In this document: piece after piece, positions 54,022 through 62,956 of the stretch | Position numbering within the stretch: position 1 is the first letter of the stretch | Layout of the letters: each line of letters opens with the position of its first letter | Source of the DNA: Sulfitobacter sp. M05 | GTDB taxonomy: Bacteria; Pseudomonadota; Alphaproteobacteria; Rhodobacterales; Rhodobacteraceae | DNA: 64,000 nt | Direction: 5' to 3' | Assembly: GCF_029285175.1 (NCBI RefSeq) | Contig: NZ_JABEDH010000005.1 | Span: 1 to 64,000, forward strand | Translations under genes and position numbers: made by a program | Notes under the pieces: model-generated | Seen by the model: only the letters and a program-made list of their open reading frames with translations | Databases searched by the model: none | What the model was told of the DNA's origin: nothing

Positions 54022-54933
54022 ATGAGTCCGCCGGTTGCAAAGATGAATGCCCCCTCGGACCAATCAATGGATGCCGGATCCAGATTGATCCGCACCCTCG
54101 CGGTCAAGGTTGCAGCCCTGCGCAAACAGCGCGGATTGTCGCGCCGTGTCCTGTCAGAGATGTCGGGTGTCTCCCCGCGCTATCTGGCGCAGCTTGAGGC
54201 CGGCGAGGGCAATATTTCTGTATTGCTGTTGCAGCGGGTGGCAGGGGCGCTTGATGTGCGCATCGAGGCCTTGTTGACCGAACAGGCCCCATTGGATCAC
54301 GACGTCCTGCGGGTGGCGGCCCTGTATCATCAGGCCCCCGAGGATGTGCAGCAACGCGTGTGCAGTATGCTGGCCCCGCAAAACCCGCGCCTGTTGCGGG
54401 CGGGGCGCATCTGTTTGATCGGATTGCGCGGGGCCGGTAAGTCAACGCTGGGCGCAAGAGCGGGGCAGGCGCTGGGCATCCCCTTTGTCGAATTGAATCG
54501 CGAGGTCGAGGCCGCAGCGGATATGCCGCTGGCCGAGGTGATGGCGTTTTATGGCGAGGCGGGATATCGCAAGCTGGAGGCCGAAGCCCTGGAACGGGTC
54601 GGTACCCGCCATGATCGGGTCATTCTGGCCGTGGCTGGCGGGATCGTGGCGGAAGAAGCCACGTTTTCGCATCTGCTGGAGCGGTTTCATACGGTCTGGG
54701 TCAGAACCAGCCCGGCCGAACATATGCAGCGCGTGCGCGGGCAGGGGGATCACCGCCCGATGCAGGGCAACCCTGCGGCGATGGCCCATCTCAAGGACTT
54801 GCTTCAGGCCCGTTCGCCATTTTATGCGCGGGCCGAAGCGCAGGTCGATACGTCCAACCGCACGGTTGGATCGTCGCTGAACACCCTGCTTGCCGCTGTG
54901 GCCAAGCATCGGTTTCTAGAACCCGGACTATGA
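54022..54933 (+). CDS. boxR: BoxR, benzoyl-CoA-responsive regulator (HTH + shikimate-kinase-like)
   Basis: A 303-residue regulator: XRE-type HTH at about 30-85 (LSEMSGVSPRYLAQLEAGEG) joined to a shikimate-kinase-like domain with Walker A GLRGAGKS at 134-141 and FVELNREVEAAADMPLAEVM. This HTH/shikimate-kinase fusion defines BzdR/BoxR, which represses benzoate genes and is relieved by benzoyl-CoA. Starts at 54007 (GTG) and 54043 are alternatives. Its stop overlaps the next ATG. Confidence 0.93.
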   Translation: MSPPVAKMNAPSDQSMDAGSRLIRTLAVKVAALRKQRGLSRRVLSEMSGVSPRYLAQLEAGEGNISVLLLQRVAGALDVRIEALLTEQAPLDHDVLRVAALYHQAPEDVQQRVCSMLAPQNPRLLRAGRICLIGLRGAGKSTLGARAGQALGIPFVELNREVEAAADMPLAEVMAFYGEAGYRKLEAEALERVGTRHDRVILAVAGGIVAEEATFSHLLERFHTVWVRTSPAEHMQRVRGQGDHRPMQGNPAAMAHLKDLLQARSPFYARAEAQVDTSNRTVGSSLNTLLAAVAKHRFLEPGL

Positions 54934-55433
54934 TCAGGAACGATGCGGTGCGGGCCGTGCAGGATCTGTTCTGGCAGGCGGGTGAACGGCTGATGTATCA
55001 CCACACCAATCCTTGGGAGCTGGACGCGGCGCTGTGCGCTTGGGGATATGATTTGGGGGTTTGCGAGGCGCAGGATTTACTGGGGTTGGACAAGGTGCTG
55101 GCGCGTGTGCCTGAACGGGCAGTTCCGATCCTGTCGCGCATGGTGGCCGAGGGGCGGATTGGCAAAGTCGGTGGTGTCGGATATTTTCGCTATCCTGGTG
55201 GTGGCGGGGCGGTGATTGATCCGTTGATCGAGGATTTGATTTTAGAAGAAGCGTGGTTCGGCAAGGTCACCCGGTCGGACCTGCCTGATGACGCGCTTGT
55301 TATCGCAATGCACCACGCGTTGCATCCGATCTGTGCCGAATTGCGCAACGCGGGGGCGGATAAAACTGAGGTGACGCATCTTTTGCACCGCGCCATCCAT
55401 TTCCCATTGAACAAGATGCCCGACTGGCTCTGA
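54930..55433 (+). CDS. Stand-alone 3-hydroxyacyl-CoA dehydrogenase C-terminal domain
   Basis: A 167-residue protein resembling the 3HCDH_C region of FadB/FadJ: GVCEAQDLLGLDKVL, GRIGKVGGVGYFRYPGGGG and DPLIEDLILEEAWFGK, then a partial second repeat. The NAD-binding and hydratase domains are missing, so it cannot act as a dehydrogenase alone. The ATG overlaps the boxR stop. It may be a binding subunit or regulator in the box operon. Confidence 0.75.
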   Translation: MIRNDAVRAVQDLFWQAGERLMYHHTNPWELDAALCAWGYDLGVCEAQDLLGLDKVLARVPERAVPILSRMVAEGRIGKVGGVGYFRYPGGGGAVIDPLIEDLILEEAWFGKVTRSDLPDDALVIAMHHALHPICAELRNAGADKTEVTHLLHRAIHFPLNKMPDWL

Positions 55434-55471
55434 CGCGGTTGGCCGATCCCTGTCCCGGCTGGCGCAAAAGA

Positions 55472-55499
55472 AAAGGGCCGCGCGATGCGCAGCCCTTTC
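55472..55499 (-). terminator. Terminator of the orphan binding-protein gene
   Basis: AAAGGGC and GCCCTTT, with inner GCGC/GCGC and a one-base mismatch, form the stem; read leftward it is followed by TTTTCTTTTG. It also lies 40 bases after the convergent box operon end. Confidence 0.8.
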
Positions 55500-55518
55500 C
55501 CAAGATTTCAAACCTGAC

Positions 55519-57183
55519 TTAGGTCCATGCCATCCGTGCAGGGTGGTATTCGAACCCGATGTGGTGACCTGCACCAACAAGACCTTCTTTGGTGTGGTTA
55601 TAGAGCGAGCGCCAGTAAGGCTGGATCGTAACGCCGTCTTCCTGCATCAACGCCTGACCTTTGGCCATAATCGCGCGGCGTGCTTCCACGTCGGCAGTGG
55701 CAAGAGCTTCGGTCAGAATGCTGTCGAACTCCTCGCTTGCATAACCGGCCTCGTTCCATGCTTCGCCAGAGCGATATGCGAGAGCCCAGATCTGCACGCC
55801 CAAAGGACGGGCGTTCCAGTTGGTTGAGGAGAACGGATACTTTGTCCAGTCGTTCCAGAAGGTGGAACCCGGCAGGATCGTCCGCTTGACCTTGATACCT
55901 GCGTCACGCAGCTGGGCTGCGACCGCGTCGGTGGTATCCTTGCGCCAAGCATCGTCAATCGAGAACAGTTCATGCTCGTAGTCGCCCATGCCGGCCTCGT
56001 CCATCAAGGCTTTGGCCGCTGCGGGATCAATCTTGCGAGGTGGGATTTCCGCAAACTCGGGGTGCATCGGGCCAACGTGATGGTTGTCGGCAACAATACC
56101 GCGACCGGCATAGCCAAGCTCCAGCAGCACCTCGTTGTCCACGGCCATTGCAAGGGCCTGACGCACACGTTTGTCTGCATAAGGGTTCTTGCCGTCTACC
56201 TCGGCCAGCTGGTTAGGGCGGATCACAATTGTCGCAGCGGTGGCGATGGAGTTTTCGACCCAACCGTCCAGCGTTGACATGATGTCGATGTATTCACCTT
56301 CCATCGAGTAATGCGCATCGACCTCTTCAGCTTCGGATGCTGCGATCCATGCGGAGGGGTCGGTGCCGTAGTCGATATATTCCAGACGGTCGATGTAGGG
56401 TCCGCCGTAAACCTCGGTGCCCCACCATGTGTGATCGGTGTTCTTGACCAGCACACCTTTTACCCCCACTTCCAGTGACTCTGGCAGATAGGGGCCGGTA
56501 CCGACCGGGTTTTCCACCATCTTCTCGGCATCAAAAGAACTATGTGTGATTGCCGCCGGATAATCCGCCATGCCGGGGATCAGGGTAATGTCAGAGACCG
56601 GCAGTTTGAGGGAAACCGTGTGGCTGTCTGTTGCTGTAATTGCGCCTTCGATGGCCTGACCGGTGGCTTCGTCGACGAGGGTCGCGAAACGGCCCGCCAT
56701 TGAGTTGCCTTCCAGTGACTTGTCACACCAGCCTTTGATGTTGCGCACAACGTCATCCGCGGTGAAGTCGTCACCATTGTTCCATTTGACACCCTTGCGG
56801 ACGTTCAAAGTGTATTCGGTTGCGTCATCGTTGATTTCCCAGCTTTCCAGCAGGCCGGGGGTAAAGGTACCGTCGTTTTCCCAGATGGCAAGATACTCGA
56901 GCCAGCCGCGGGAAAAGTTGGCGATTTGTGACCAGTCATAGGTGCGCGGGTCCTTCAGGGCACGCACTTCCATCTGGAACCGGACGGTGCCGCCTTCCTT
57001 GTGGCCTGCCGCCTGTGCCGGTGCGGGCATGCCGATCATCGCATAGGCCGTTGCGGTTGTTGCACCAAAGGCGCTGGCAAGAGCCAGAAACTCGCGGCGG
57101 TTTACCGGATCGTTCTTTGCGGCTTGGGCAGAGTCCACAACGGATTGTGGCAGGGGGGTCCCGTTACGTGTCAAAAAACTCAT
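55519..57183 (-). CDS. Peptide-type ABC transporter substrate-binding protein, Tat-exported
   Basis: A 554-residue SBP_bac_5 protein. A twin-arginine leader [20 protein letters not shown] is at about residues 28-47 with cleavage after QAA. The body has [40 protein letters not shown] and [20 protein letters not shown] (short parts), as in dipeptide/opine binding proteins. No permease or ATPase follows or precedes, so it is an orphan in this window. ATG 57183 is chosen because codons upstream to 57291 lack a site. Confidence 0.87.
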   Translation of the reverse strand: MSFLTRNGTPLPQSVVDSAQAAKNDPVNRREFLALASAFGATTATAYAMIGMPAPAQAAGHKEGGTVRFQMEVRALKDPRTYDWSQIANFSRGWLEYLAIWENDGTFTPGLLESWEINDDATEYTLNVRKGVKWNNGDDFTADDVVRNIKGWCDKSLEGNSMAGRFATLVDEATGQAIEGAITATDSHTVSLKLPVSDITLIPGMADYPAAITHSSFDAEKMVENPVGTGPYLPESLEVGVKGVLVKNTDHTWWGTEVYGGPYIDRLEYIDYGTDPSAWIAASEAEEVDAHYSMEGEYIDIMSTLDGWVENSIATAATIVIRPNQLAEVDGKNPYADKRVRQALAMAVDNEVLLELGYAGRGIVADNHHVGPMHPEFAEIPPRKIDPAAAKALMDEAGMGDYEHELFSIDDAWRKDTTDAVAAQLRDAGIKVKRTILPGSTFWNDWTKYPFSSTNWNARPLGVQIWALAYRSGEAWNEAGYASEEFDSILTEALATADVEARRAIMAKGQALMQEDGVTIQPYWRSLYNHTKEGLVGAGHHIGFEYHPARMAWT

Positions 57184-57647
57184 TATATATCTTCCTCTTC
57201 TGTTGTCGCGGTCCCTTTGGGCCACAGGTAGGTGATGCGGTTTCTCCGCCATTATTGTTGTGTTTCGTCTGGAAACATCTTGGACAGTCAATCACAGTGA
57301 GACCACAGGTCAACCCTACTGCGCAAAGTTAACGCGGTGCCGGTCCAGTACGACATCAGCGGAGTCTGCATGCGGGCTAAGGGTGACCAAGCCGTATTTT
57401 CGTGTGAAATCAGAGATTAACCAATCCGCGCCCTTTGGTCCAGTCACGATGTCGTTTCCAGACAAGCATCGCCGGGGAACACTGCCAGTGCGGATGATAA
57501 GGCGGAAAGGGGAAGGGGAATGGCCGGCGTTCAACAATCAGTATGAACGCCGAAATTTGGCTGGTTTGCGTGTCATGCAAATATCGCGTGACAACCGGCC
57601 GATCAATTGCCGCCGGAAACGAATCCCCGGCGGCTTTGGTGGTGGCC
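57184..57647. other. Gene-free region between the orphan SBP and the MBL gene
   Basis: About 460 bases. No supported reading frame was found. It holds the palindrome described at 57570-57592. The SBP promoter should lie in the left part. Inverted GCCGGC-type matches are weak. Confidence 0.55.
57570..57592. promoter_or_regulatory. 23-bp imperfect palindrome
   Basis: TGTCATGC (57570) and GCGTGACA (57585) are inverted with one mismatch around seven bases, about 390 bases upstream of the SBP start and 55 bases after the MBL stop. Possible operator. Confidence 0.35.
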
Positions 57648-58598
57648 TTATCCCTGAAGGGCTGCCCACATTTCCAGATCACGTTTGTCTGTCCAGATGC
57701 GGGGGTGCGCAATGCCGCGCGCCTCGTCGTAGGCACGGGCAACGTTGAAGGGCAGACAATGCTCATAGATGGCGTAATCTTTGAACTTGGGGTCACATTC
57801 GGCGCGTACCGCATCCCATGCCTCTTTCAAGGAGCCGCCCCGTGCCGCTACACGCGCTGCGGGCGCATAGGTGCTGTTGACGAAATCGCGGGTGGATTCA
57901 ATCGCGCGGGCCACGGCATCCTTGCCGATCAACGCACCACCGCGTCCGGGTGCAATTGCGTCAACGTCATATGCCATGATCCGGTCCAGGGTCTGGCCCC
58001 AGTCGCCGAAATACCCGTCGCCGCAATAACAGGCAGAGTGATCTTCGACGATATCGCCGGTGAACATCACGTTTTCATCCGGCACATGGATGACGGCATC
58101 CCCTGCGGTATGGGCGCGGCCAATCTGTTTGATGTCGACACGGCGTTTGCCGAGATAGACCGTCATGCTGTCGCTGAAGGTGGTGGTTGGATAGGTCAGG
58201 CCGGGGATAGACTCATGGCCTTCGAACAGGCGCGGGAAGCGCTGGAATTCGCTGTCCCAATCTTCCTGTCCGCGTTCTTCGACCATGCCACGGGCGACGT
58301 CGGACATGATGATCTGATCGGCCCCATAGGCCGATGCACCCAGCACCCGCACCGCATGGTAGTGGGTCAGCACAAGATGGGTGATCGGTTTGTCGGTAAC
58401 TTCGCGGACCTTTTCGATGACCTTGTTGGCAAGGCGCGGGGTGGCCTGGGCCTCGACGATCATCACACTGTCGTCACCGATGATAACGCCAGAGTTGGGG
58501 TCACCTTCGGCAGTAAATGCCCAGAGGTCGCGGCCGACCTCGTCAAAGGTGATTTTCTTTTCGGTCAGGTCGCCCTGGGAGGCAAATGCTTTGGCCAT
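57648..58598 (-). CDS. MBL-fold hydrolase with degenerate metal motif
   Basis: A 316-residue metallo-beta-lactamase-fold protein, last gene of the homogentisate operon. The usual HxHxDH reads H79-Y-H81-A-V83-R84, so the Asp and third His are replaced; H163 (GRAHTAGD) and D182 (TGDIVEDH) remain. This pattern predicts a mononuclear or non-hydrolytic site. A C-terminal helical region follows (FVNSTYAPAARVAARGGSLK). AGAAAGAACATCC precedes the ATG. Role in aromatic breakdown inferred only from position. Confidence 0.85.
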   Translation of the reverse strand: MAKAFASQGDLTEKKITFDEVGRDLWAFTAEGDPNSGVIIGDDSVMIVEAQATPRLANKVIEKVREVTDKPITHLVLTHYHAVRVLGASAYGADQIIMSDVARGMVEERGQEDWDSEFQRFPRLFEGHESIPGLTYPTTTFSDSMTVYLGKRRVDIKQIGRAHTAGDAVIHVPDENVMFTGDIVEDHSACYCGDGYFGDWGQTLDRIMAYDVDAIAPGRGGALIGKDAVARAIESTRDFVNSTYAPAARVAARGGSLKEAWDAVRAECDPKFKDYAIYEHCLPFNVARAYDEARGIAHPRIWTDKRDLEMWAALQG

Positions 58599-58670
58599 TG
58601 GATGTTCTTTCTAATGGGGTGCGCGGGGTTGGCGCAGGAGTGAGTTTAAGGGCAAGATGAAAGGGGCAGA

Positions 58671-59924
58671 TCAGGGAAATTCAACAGCCGGAACGATTTT
58701 GCCGGCGCAATCGCCAAAGCCGATGCGAAAGCCGTCTCCCTGTGCGTGGCCGCTCAGGGTTAATGTATCGCCGTCTTCGATAAAGGTGCGGGTTTCGCCG
58801 GTGGTCAGGGTGAACGGGTCACGCCCAGCCCAAGAGATTTCCATAAGCGATCCGTATTCGCCGGCAACCGGACCTGAGATGGTGCCTGAGCCAAGCAGGT
58901 CGCCGGGGTTCATGCCGCAGCCGCCGACGGCATGGTGGCACAGTTGTTCCGCGGCGGAATAATACATCCGGTTATAGTTGGTTTTCGTGATCGTGGTCGC
59001 CGCTACAGCGCCTTCAGGTTGCATCGATACGGTAAGTTCGATGTCATAAAGGCCGTCGACCGTACTGTCCAAATAGGGCAGCAGCTGTTTTTCACGTGGC
59101 GGTGTTGGCGTGCGGAATGGATCCAATGCGGCAGCTGTGACGATCCACGGGCTGATCGTTGTGCCAAAGGCCTTGCCCTGAAACGGGCCAAGCGGCTGGT
59201 ATTCCCAGCCCTGAATGTCACGGGCGGACCAGTCGTTCAGCAGCACATAACCAAAGATCAGCGCATCTGCTTCGTCGACGGTGATGGGGTGGCCCATGGG
59301 GGTGCCGGTGCCGACGATTGCGCCCATTTCCAGCTCGATGTCCAATCGTGTGGACGGCCCAAAGCTTGGCATTTCGGCGTCGGGTGCTTTGCGTTGCCCA
59401 TTGGGGCGGTTGATCTCTGTGCCTGAAACAACAACTGAGGAGGCGCGTCCGTTGTAACCGACAGGAATGTGCAGCCAGTTGGCTGGCAAGTCGGGCGATC
59501 CACGCAATATCGCGCCCATGTTTTTTGCGTGCTGCATCCCGGCATAGAAATCAGTGTATTCAGATACCGCGATGGGAAGGTGCAGTTCCGCCTCTGACAA
59601 TGGCACCAGATGCGGGGCGACTTTGGCCTGTTCGGGGGCATCGGTGATCAGCAGTTCAATCAGCCGCGCGCGCAAGCTGGCCCAGGTGTCAGACCCCATT
59701 TCCATCACATCGTTCCAGTAGGGCACGTCAAATACCGGATCATCGCCGATCGTCACGATACCCGCCTCTTCCAACGCGGCCATATCAAGCACCATATCGC
59801 CAATGGCCACGCCACACCGCGCTTCAAGGCGGTTGGTTGAGAACACCCCATACGGCAGGTTGTTCAATGGGAAGTCGGTGTCGGCGGAATTGGCGCTTTC
59901 GACCCATGATGTCAGTCGTGTCAT
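58671..59924 (-). CDS. fahA: Fumarylacetoacetase
   Basis: A 417-residue fumarylacetoacetate hydrolase, splitting fumarylacetoacetate to fumarate and acetoacetate, the last step of tyrosine/homogentisate breakdown. N-terminal domain begins with SWVESANSADTDFPLNNLPY; catalytic domain has YTDFYAGMQHAKNMG, LDIELEMGAIVG, LLNDWSARDIQGWEY and GCGMNPGDLLGSGTISGP (metal and catalytic Asp/Glu/Lys conserved). ATG 59924 has GAGAGGACAAAG upstream. Confidence 0.95.
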   Translation of the reverse strand: MTRLTSWVESANSADTDFPLNNLPYGVFSTNRLEARCGVAIGDMVLDMAALEEAGIVTIGDDPVFDVPYWNDVMEMGSDTWASLRARLIELLITDAPEQAKVAPHLVPLSEAELHLPIAVSEYTDFYAGMQHAKNMGAILRGSPDLPANWLHIPVGYNGRASSVVVSGTEINRPNGQRKAPDAEMPSFGPSTRLDIELEMGAIVGTGTPMGHPITVDEADALIFGYVLLNDWSARDIQGWEYQPLGPFQGKAFGTTISPWIVTAAALDPFRTPTPPREKQLLPYLDSTVDGLYDIELTVSMQPEGAVAATTITKTNYNRMYYSAAEQLCHHAVGGCGMNPGDLLGSGTISGPVAGEYGSLMEISWAGRDPFTLTTGETRTFIEDGDTLTLSGHAQGDGFRIGFGDCAGKIVPAVEFP

Positions 59925-59996
59925 TCTTTGTCCTGTCCTCTCGGAGCGGGCCATTGGCCCAATGTTCGCTGTAATGGCTGGTTGCCAGTGATCTGA

Positions 59997-60167
59997 TTAA
60001 TCGGGGCGGTCCCATTGTCCCCGTTCAGGGCCGCGTAACTCGTGGCCGGGACCCTTGCCATATCTGTCCGGGCGCTGGTTGACAAATTTCTGCCACCAGG
60101 CCCAGAGAATAAAGCACAGGACAAACGCCAGAAATACCAGCATCAAGACGCCCAAAAATTCGATCAT
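59997..60167 (-). CDS. 56-residue single-pass membrane peptide between hmgA and fahA
   Basis: A 56-residue protein starting [20 protein letters not shown] with one membrane helix (residues 3-23), then [20 protein letters not shown] and a charged tail ([11 protein letters not shown]). The ATG overlaps the hmgA TGA (ATGA), so it is translationally coupled. The fahA ATG is 72 bases further on. I do not recognise the family. It may anchor pathway enzymes or aid transport. Confidence 0.65.
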   Translation of the reverse strand: MIEFLGVLMLVFLAFVLCFILWAWWQKFVNQRPDRYGKGPGHELRGPERGQWDRPD

Positions 60168-61525
60168 TTCTGTCCCGGTGTACCGTCGAATTTCTTTTCG
60201 ATGTCACTCCAGCAGTCGATGTAATCGTCCTGAAGCGGCGCCTCTTTTGCGGCAAATTCGGTCAGGTGCTGGGGGAAACGGGTTTCGAACATAAAACTCA
60301 TGGTGTTGTCGAGCTTTTCCGCTTCGAGCTTTGCGTTTGAAGCACCTTCAAAAGCGTTTTTGTCCGGCCCATGTGGCAACATCATATTATGCAGCGACAT
60401 GCCGCCGGGCACGAAACCTTGCGGCTTGGCGTCATACTGGCCGTAGATGTTGCCCATCATTTCGGACATGACGTTCTTATGATACCATGGCGGGCGGAAG
60501 GTATCCTCGGCGACCATCCAACGTTCCCGAAAGAGCGCAAAGTCTATGTTTGCTGTGCCTTCCACACCAGAAGGCGCTGTCAGGACGGTAAAGATCGACG
60601 GATCAGGGTGATCGAACAGGATCGCGCCCACAGGGCAATAGGTGCGCAGGTCGTATTTCACCGGCGCGTAGTTGCCATGCCATGCGACCACGTCCAGCGG
60701 GGAGTGGCCGATGTGGGTTTCGTGAAACTGGCCGCACCATTTGATTGTCACTGTGGACGGGACCTCGCGATCCTCAAACGCTGCCACGGGGGTTTTGAAG
60801 TCGCGCCGGTTGGCCATGCAGTTGGCCCCGATCGGGCCACGGCCCGGTAACTCGAATTTCTGTCCGTAGTTTTCACAGACAAAGCCACGCGCCGGCCCCT
60901 CAAGTACCTCGACACGGTAGAGCAAACCACGGGGCAGAACGGCAATTTCCTTGGGTTCCAGATCAATCACACCCAGCTCGGTGCAGAACCGCAAACGGCC
61001 CTCTTGTGGAACCACAAGCAATTCGGAATCTGCGGAATAGAAATAGCTGTCGACCATGCTTTCGGTCACCAGATAGATGTGGCTGGCCATGCCGACCTGC
61101 GTGTTCACGTCGCCGGCGGTGGTCATGGTGCGCATGCCGGTCAACCATGTCAGTGGGGCGTCAACATGCGGTACCGGATCCCAACGGTATTGGCCCAGGC
61201 TGGTCACATCCTCGGGGATATGCGGCGCTGATTTCCAATAAGGCAGGTCAATCCGTTCGTAGCGATGGGAATGCTTCACTGATGGGCGGATGCGGTAGCA
61301 CCATGTGCGTTCGTTCTGGTGCGAGGGGGCGGTAAAGGCCGTACCGGTAAGCTGTTCGCCATAGAGGCCATAGTTTACCTTTTGCGGGGAGTTCATCCCT
61401 TGAGGCAGGGCGCCGGGCAGGGCCTCTGTTTCAAAGTCGTTCCCGAAGCCGGGCATGTAGCCTTCATGCGTGCCCATCGGTGTGGTGGCAGTGGTCAATT
61501 CGCTTGGCGTCAGCTGACGGTTCAT
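60164..61525 (-). CDS. hmgA: Homogentisate 1,2-dioxygenase
   Basis: A 453-residue HmgA, the Fe(II) enzyme that opens the ring of homogentisate to maleylacetoacetate. Family features: [32 protein letters not shown], the iron-ligand segment [20 protein letters not shown] (histidine and glutamate) and [11 protein letters not shown]. Length is standard. It is first in the operon with the membrane peptide, fahA and the MBL gene; no maleylacetoacetate isomerase (maiA) is present in the window. Confidence 0.96.
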   Translation of the reverse strand: MNRQLTPSELTTATTPMGTHEGYMPGFGNDFETEALPGALPQGMNSPQKVNYGLYGEQLTGTAFTAPSHQNERTWCYRIRPSVKHSHRYERIDLPYWKSAPHIPEDVTSLGQYRWDPVPHVDAPLTWLTGMRTMTTAGDVNTQVGMASHIYLVTESMVDSYFYSADSELLVVPQEGRLRFCTELGVIDLEPKEIAVLPRGLLYRVEVLEGPARGFVCENYGQKFELPGRGPIGANCMANRRDFKTPVAAFEDREVPSTVTIKWCGQFHETHIGHSPLDVVAWHGNYAPVKYDLRTYCPVGAILFDHPDPSIFTVLTAPSGVEGTANIDFALFRERWMVAEDTFRPPWYHKNVMSEMMGNIYGQYDAKPQGFVPGGMSLHNMMLPHGPDKNAFEGASNAKLEAEKLDNTMSFMFETRFPQHLTEFAAKEAPLQDDYIDCWSDIEKKFDGTPGQK

Positions 61526-61559
61526 CTCTGGCTCCCCAATGGCCTCTTTTCATACTCGG

Positions 61560-61571
61560 TTGCATATGTAA
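61560..61571. promoter_or_regulatory. Candidate operator between hmgA and the MarR gene
   Basis: TTGCATATGTAA is a 12-base near-palindrome (one mismatch). A second partial match, GGTT...AACC, follows at 61573-61588. The divergent position fits a MarR-type operator. Confidence 0.45.
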
Positions 61572-61603
61572 TGGTTGTTTTTGTAACCAACAACAGGCTT
61601 CCA

Positions 61604-62053
61604 ATGATGCAACGCAATTTCGACCTGCAGTCTTTTCTGCCCTATCTGTTGAACCAAGCTGCCGAGGTCAGCTCGCTATCGTTCCAACAGGTCTACAAGG
61701 ATCGCTATGGCATGTTGCGCACAGAGTGGCGGGTGCTGTTCCATCTGGGGCTTTATGGACAGATGTCGGCAAGTGAAATTGGCAGCCGTGCCAAGACCCA
61801 CAAGACCAAGGTCAGCCGCGCAGTGCAGCGCCTGACTGAGCGCCGTTTTGTTGAGCGTGCGCTGGACAGTGTCGACCGGCGGGTGACACATCTGACGCTG
61901 ACAAAACGGGGGCAGGCGGCATATGACGATTTGCGCAGCGTGGCGGAGAGTTACGAAGAAACACTGCTGAAACAGCTGGAACCGGACGAGGCGGTCATCT
62001 TGCGCCGCGCGTTGCTTAAATTGGGTGGTGTGGCCCCATGCGACTTTACGTAG
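61604..62053 (+). CDS. MarR family regulator of the homogentisate operon
   Basis: A 149-residue MarR protein: N-terminal dimer helices, winged helix ASEIGSRAKTHKTKVSRAVQ with LTERRFVERALDSVDRRVTH (short parts), then the TLTKRGQAAYDDL wing end. ATG 61604 was chosen over the long frame from 61319, which is a shadow of hmgA. Divergence from hmgA over a palindrome suggests that it represses hmgA-fahA in response to homogentisate, by analogy with HmgR proteins. Confidence 0.86.
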   Translation: MMQRNFDLQSFLPYLLNQAAEVSSLSFQQVYKDRYGMLRTEWRVLFHLGLYGQMSASEIGSRAKTHKTKVSRAVQRLTERRFVERALDSVDRRVTHLTLTKRGQAAYDDLRSVAESYEETLLKQLEPDEAVILRRALLKLGGVAPCDFT

Positions 62054-62079
62054 ACGGATTTTCCCGTCACGGGTAGGGC

Positions 62080-62946
62080 ATGACTGATCAGGCAAAAGGT
62101 GTGTGGATTACGTTGATGGGTGTCCTTTTTGTGGTGCCCGATTCGTTGTTCGTGCGGCTGATTGCTGCGGACGCCCTGACGGTTGCCTTCTGGCGTTTGT
62201 TGCTGGCCGGCGGGCTGTCTGCGCTTTGGATACTGGCCAGCGCCGGCACCGGGCCATTTCGCGCCGTATTACGCACGGGCCGCTATGGTGCCGTCTATAT
62301 GGCGGGTGTGGGGGCAAGTGGGGTTCTATTTGTACTGGCGGTCAGCCTGACGTCGGTGGCCAATGTGGTGTTCATCATCGCCTCGCTTCCGGTTTTTGCC
62401 TCGCTGTTCAGCCGCGTTTTCCTGTCAGAGCCTTTTGGGTTGCGCACATGGCTGACCATTGCGGCGGTTGTGCCAGGGCTTTCCATCATCGCTTATGGAT
62501 CTGGGGAAACCCAGAATGCCAGCCTTGCCGGTGATCTGCTGGCGCTTGGCGTTTCTGCCCTGTTCGCCGCCGCGCTGACTGCCGCGCGCCATGTGCGCAG
62601 GGTTTCAATGGTGCCCGGTGTGGCGATGGGATACCTTTTGGCGGCATTGGTGATCGCTCCCTTTTCAGCGCCGCTGACGATGCCTTTGGATCAATCCGCG
62701 CTGGTGTTGGCACACGGGCTGTTCATCCTCGCCAGCTCGATCCTGCTGGCCATTGGGCCCCGTTACATCACCTCGGCAGAGGTGGGGTTGCTTGTCCTGC
62801 TGGAATCCGTGTTGGCACCCTTGCTGGCCTGGGCCGTGGTCGGCGAAGACCCTGGACGCTATACGCTGCTGGGCGGCGCAATCGTGATCTGCGCCTTGCT
62901 GGTTTCAAATCTTGTGTTGTTGTTGCGGCAACGCCGTAGCGTCTAG
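62080..62946 (+). CDS. EamA/DMT-family transporter
   Basis: A 288-residue ten-helix drug/metabolite-type transporter. Two EamA repeats are visible: WITLMGVLFVVPDSLFVRLI to about residue 140, and ALGVSALFAAALTAARHVRR to the end, with LLVLLESVLAPLLAWAVVGE in the second (short parts). It lies 26 bases after the MarR gene on the same strand. Substrate unknown; export of amino acids or aromatic compounds is possible. Confidence 0.87.
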   Translation: MTDQAKGVWITLMGVLFVVPDSLFVRLIAADALTVAFWRLLLAGGLSALWILASAGTGPFRAVLRTGRYGAVYMAGVGASGVLFVLAVSLTSVANVVFIIASLPVFASLFSRVFLSEPFGLRTWLTIAAVVPGLSIIAYGSGETQNASLAGDLLALGVSALFAAALTAARHVRRVSMVPGVAMGYLLAALVIAPFSAPLTMPLDQSALVLAHGLFILASSILLAIGPRYITSAEVGLLVLLESVLAPLLAWAVVGEDPGRYTLLGGAIVICALLVSNLVLLLRQRRSV

Positions 62947-62956
62947 AGGCAGGACT

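Noticed and set aside
57543-58643. 366-residue + strand frame opposite the MBL gene
   Set aside because: The reverse strand encodes a clear MBL-fold protein with a good start; the + frame is its codon shadow.
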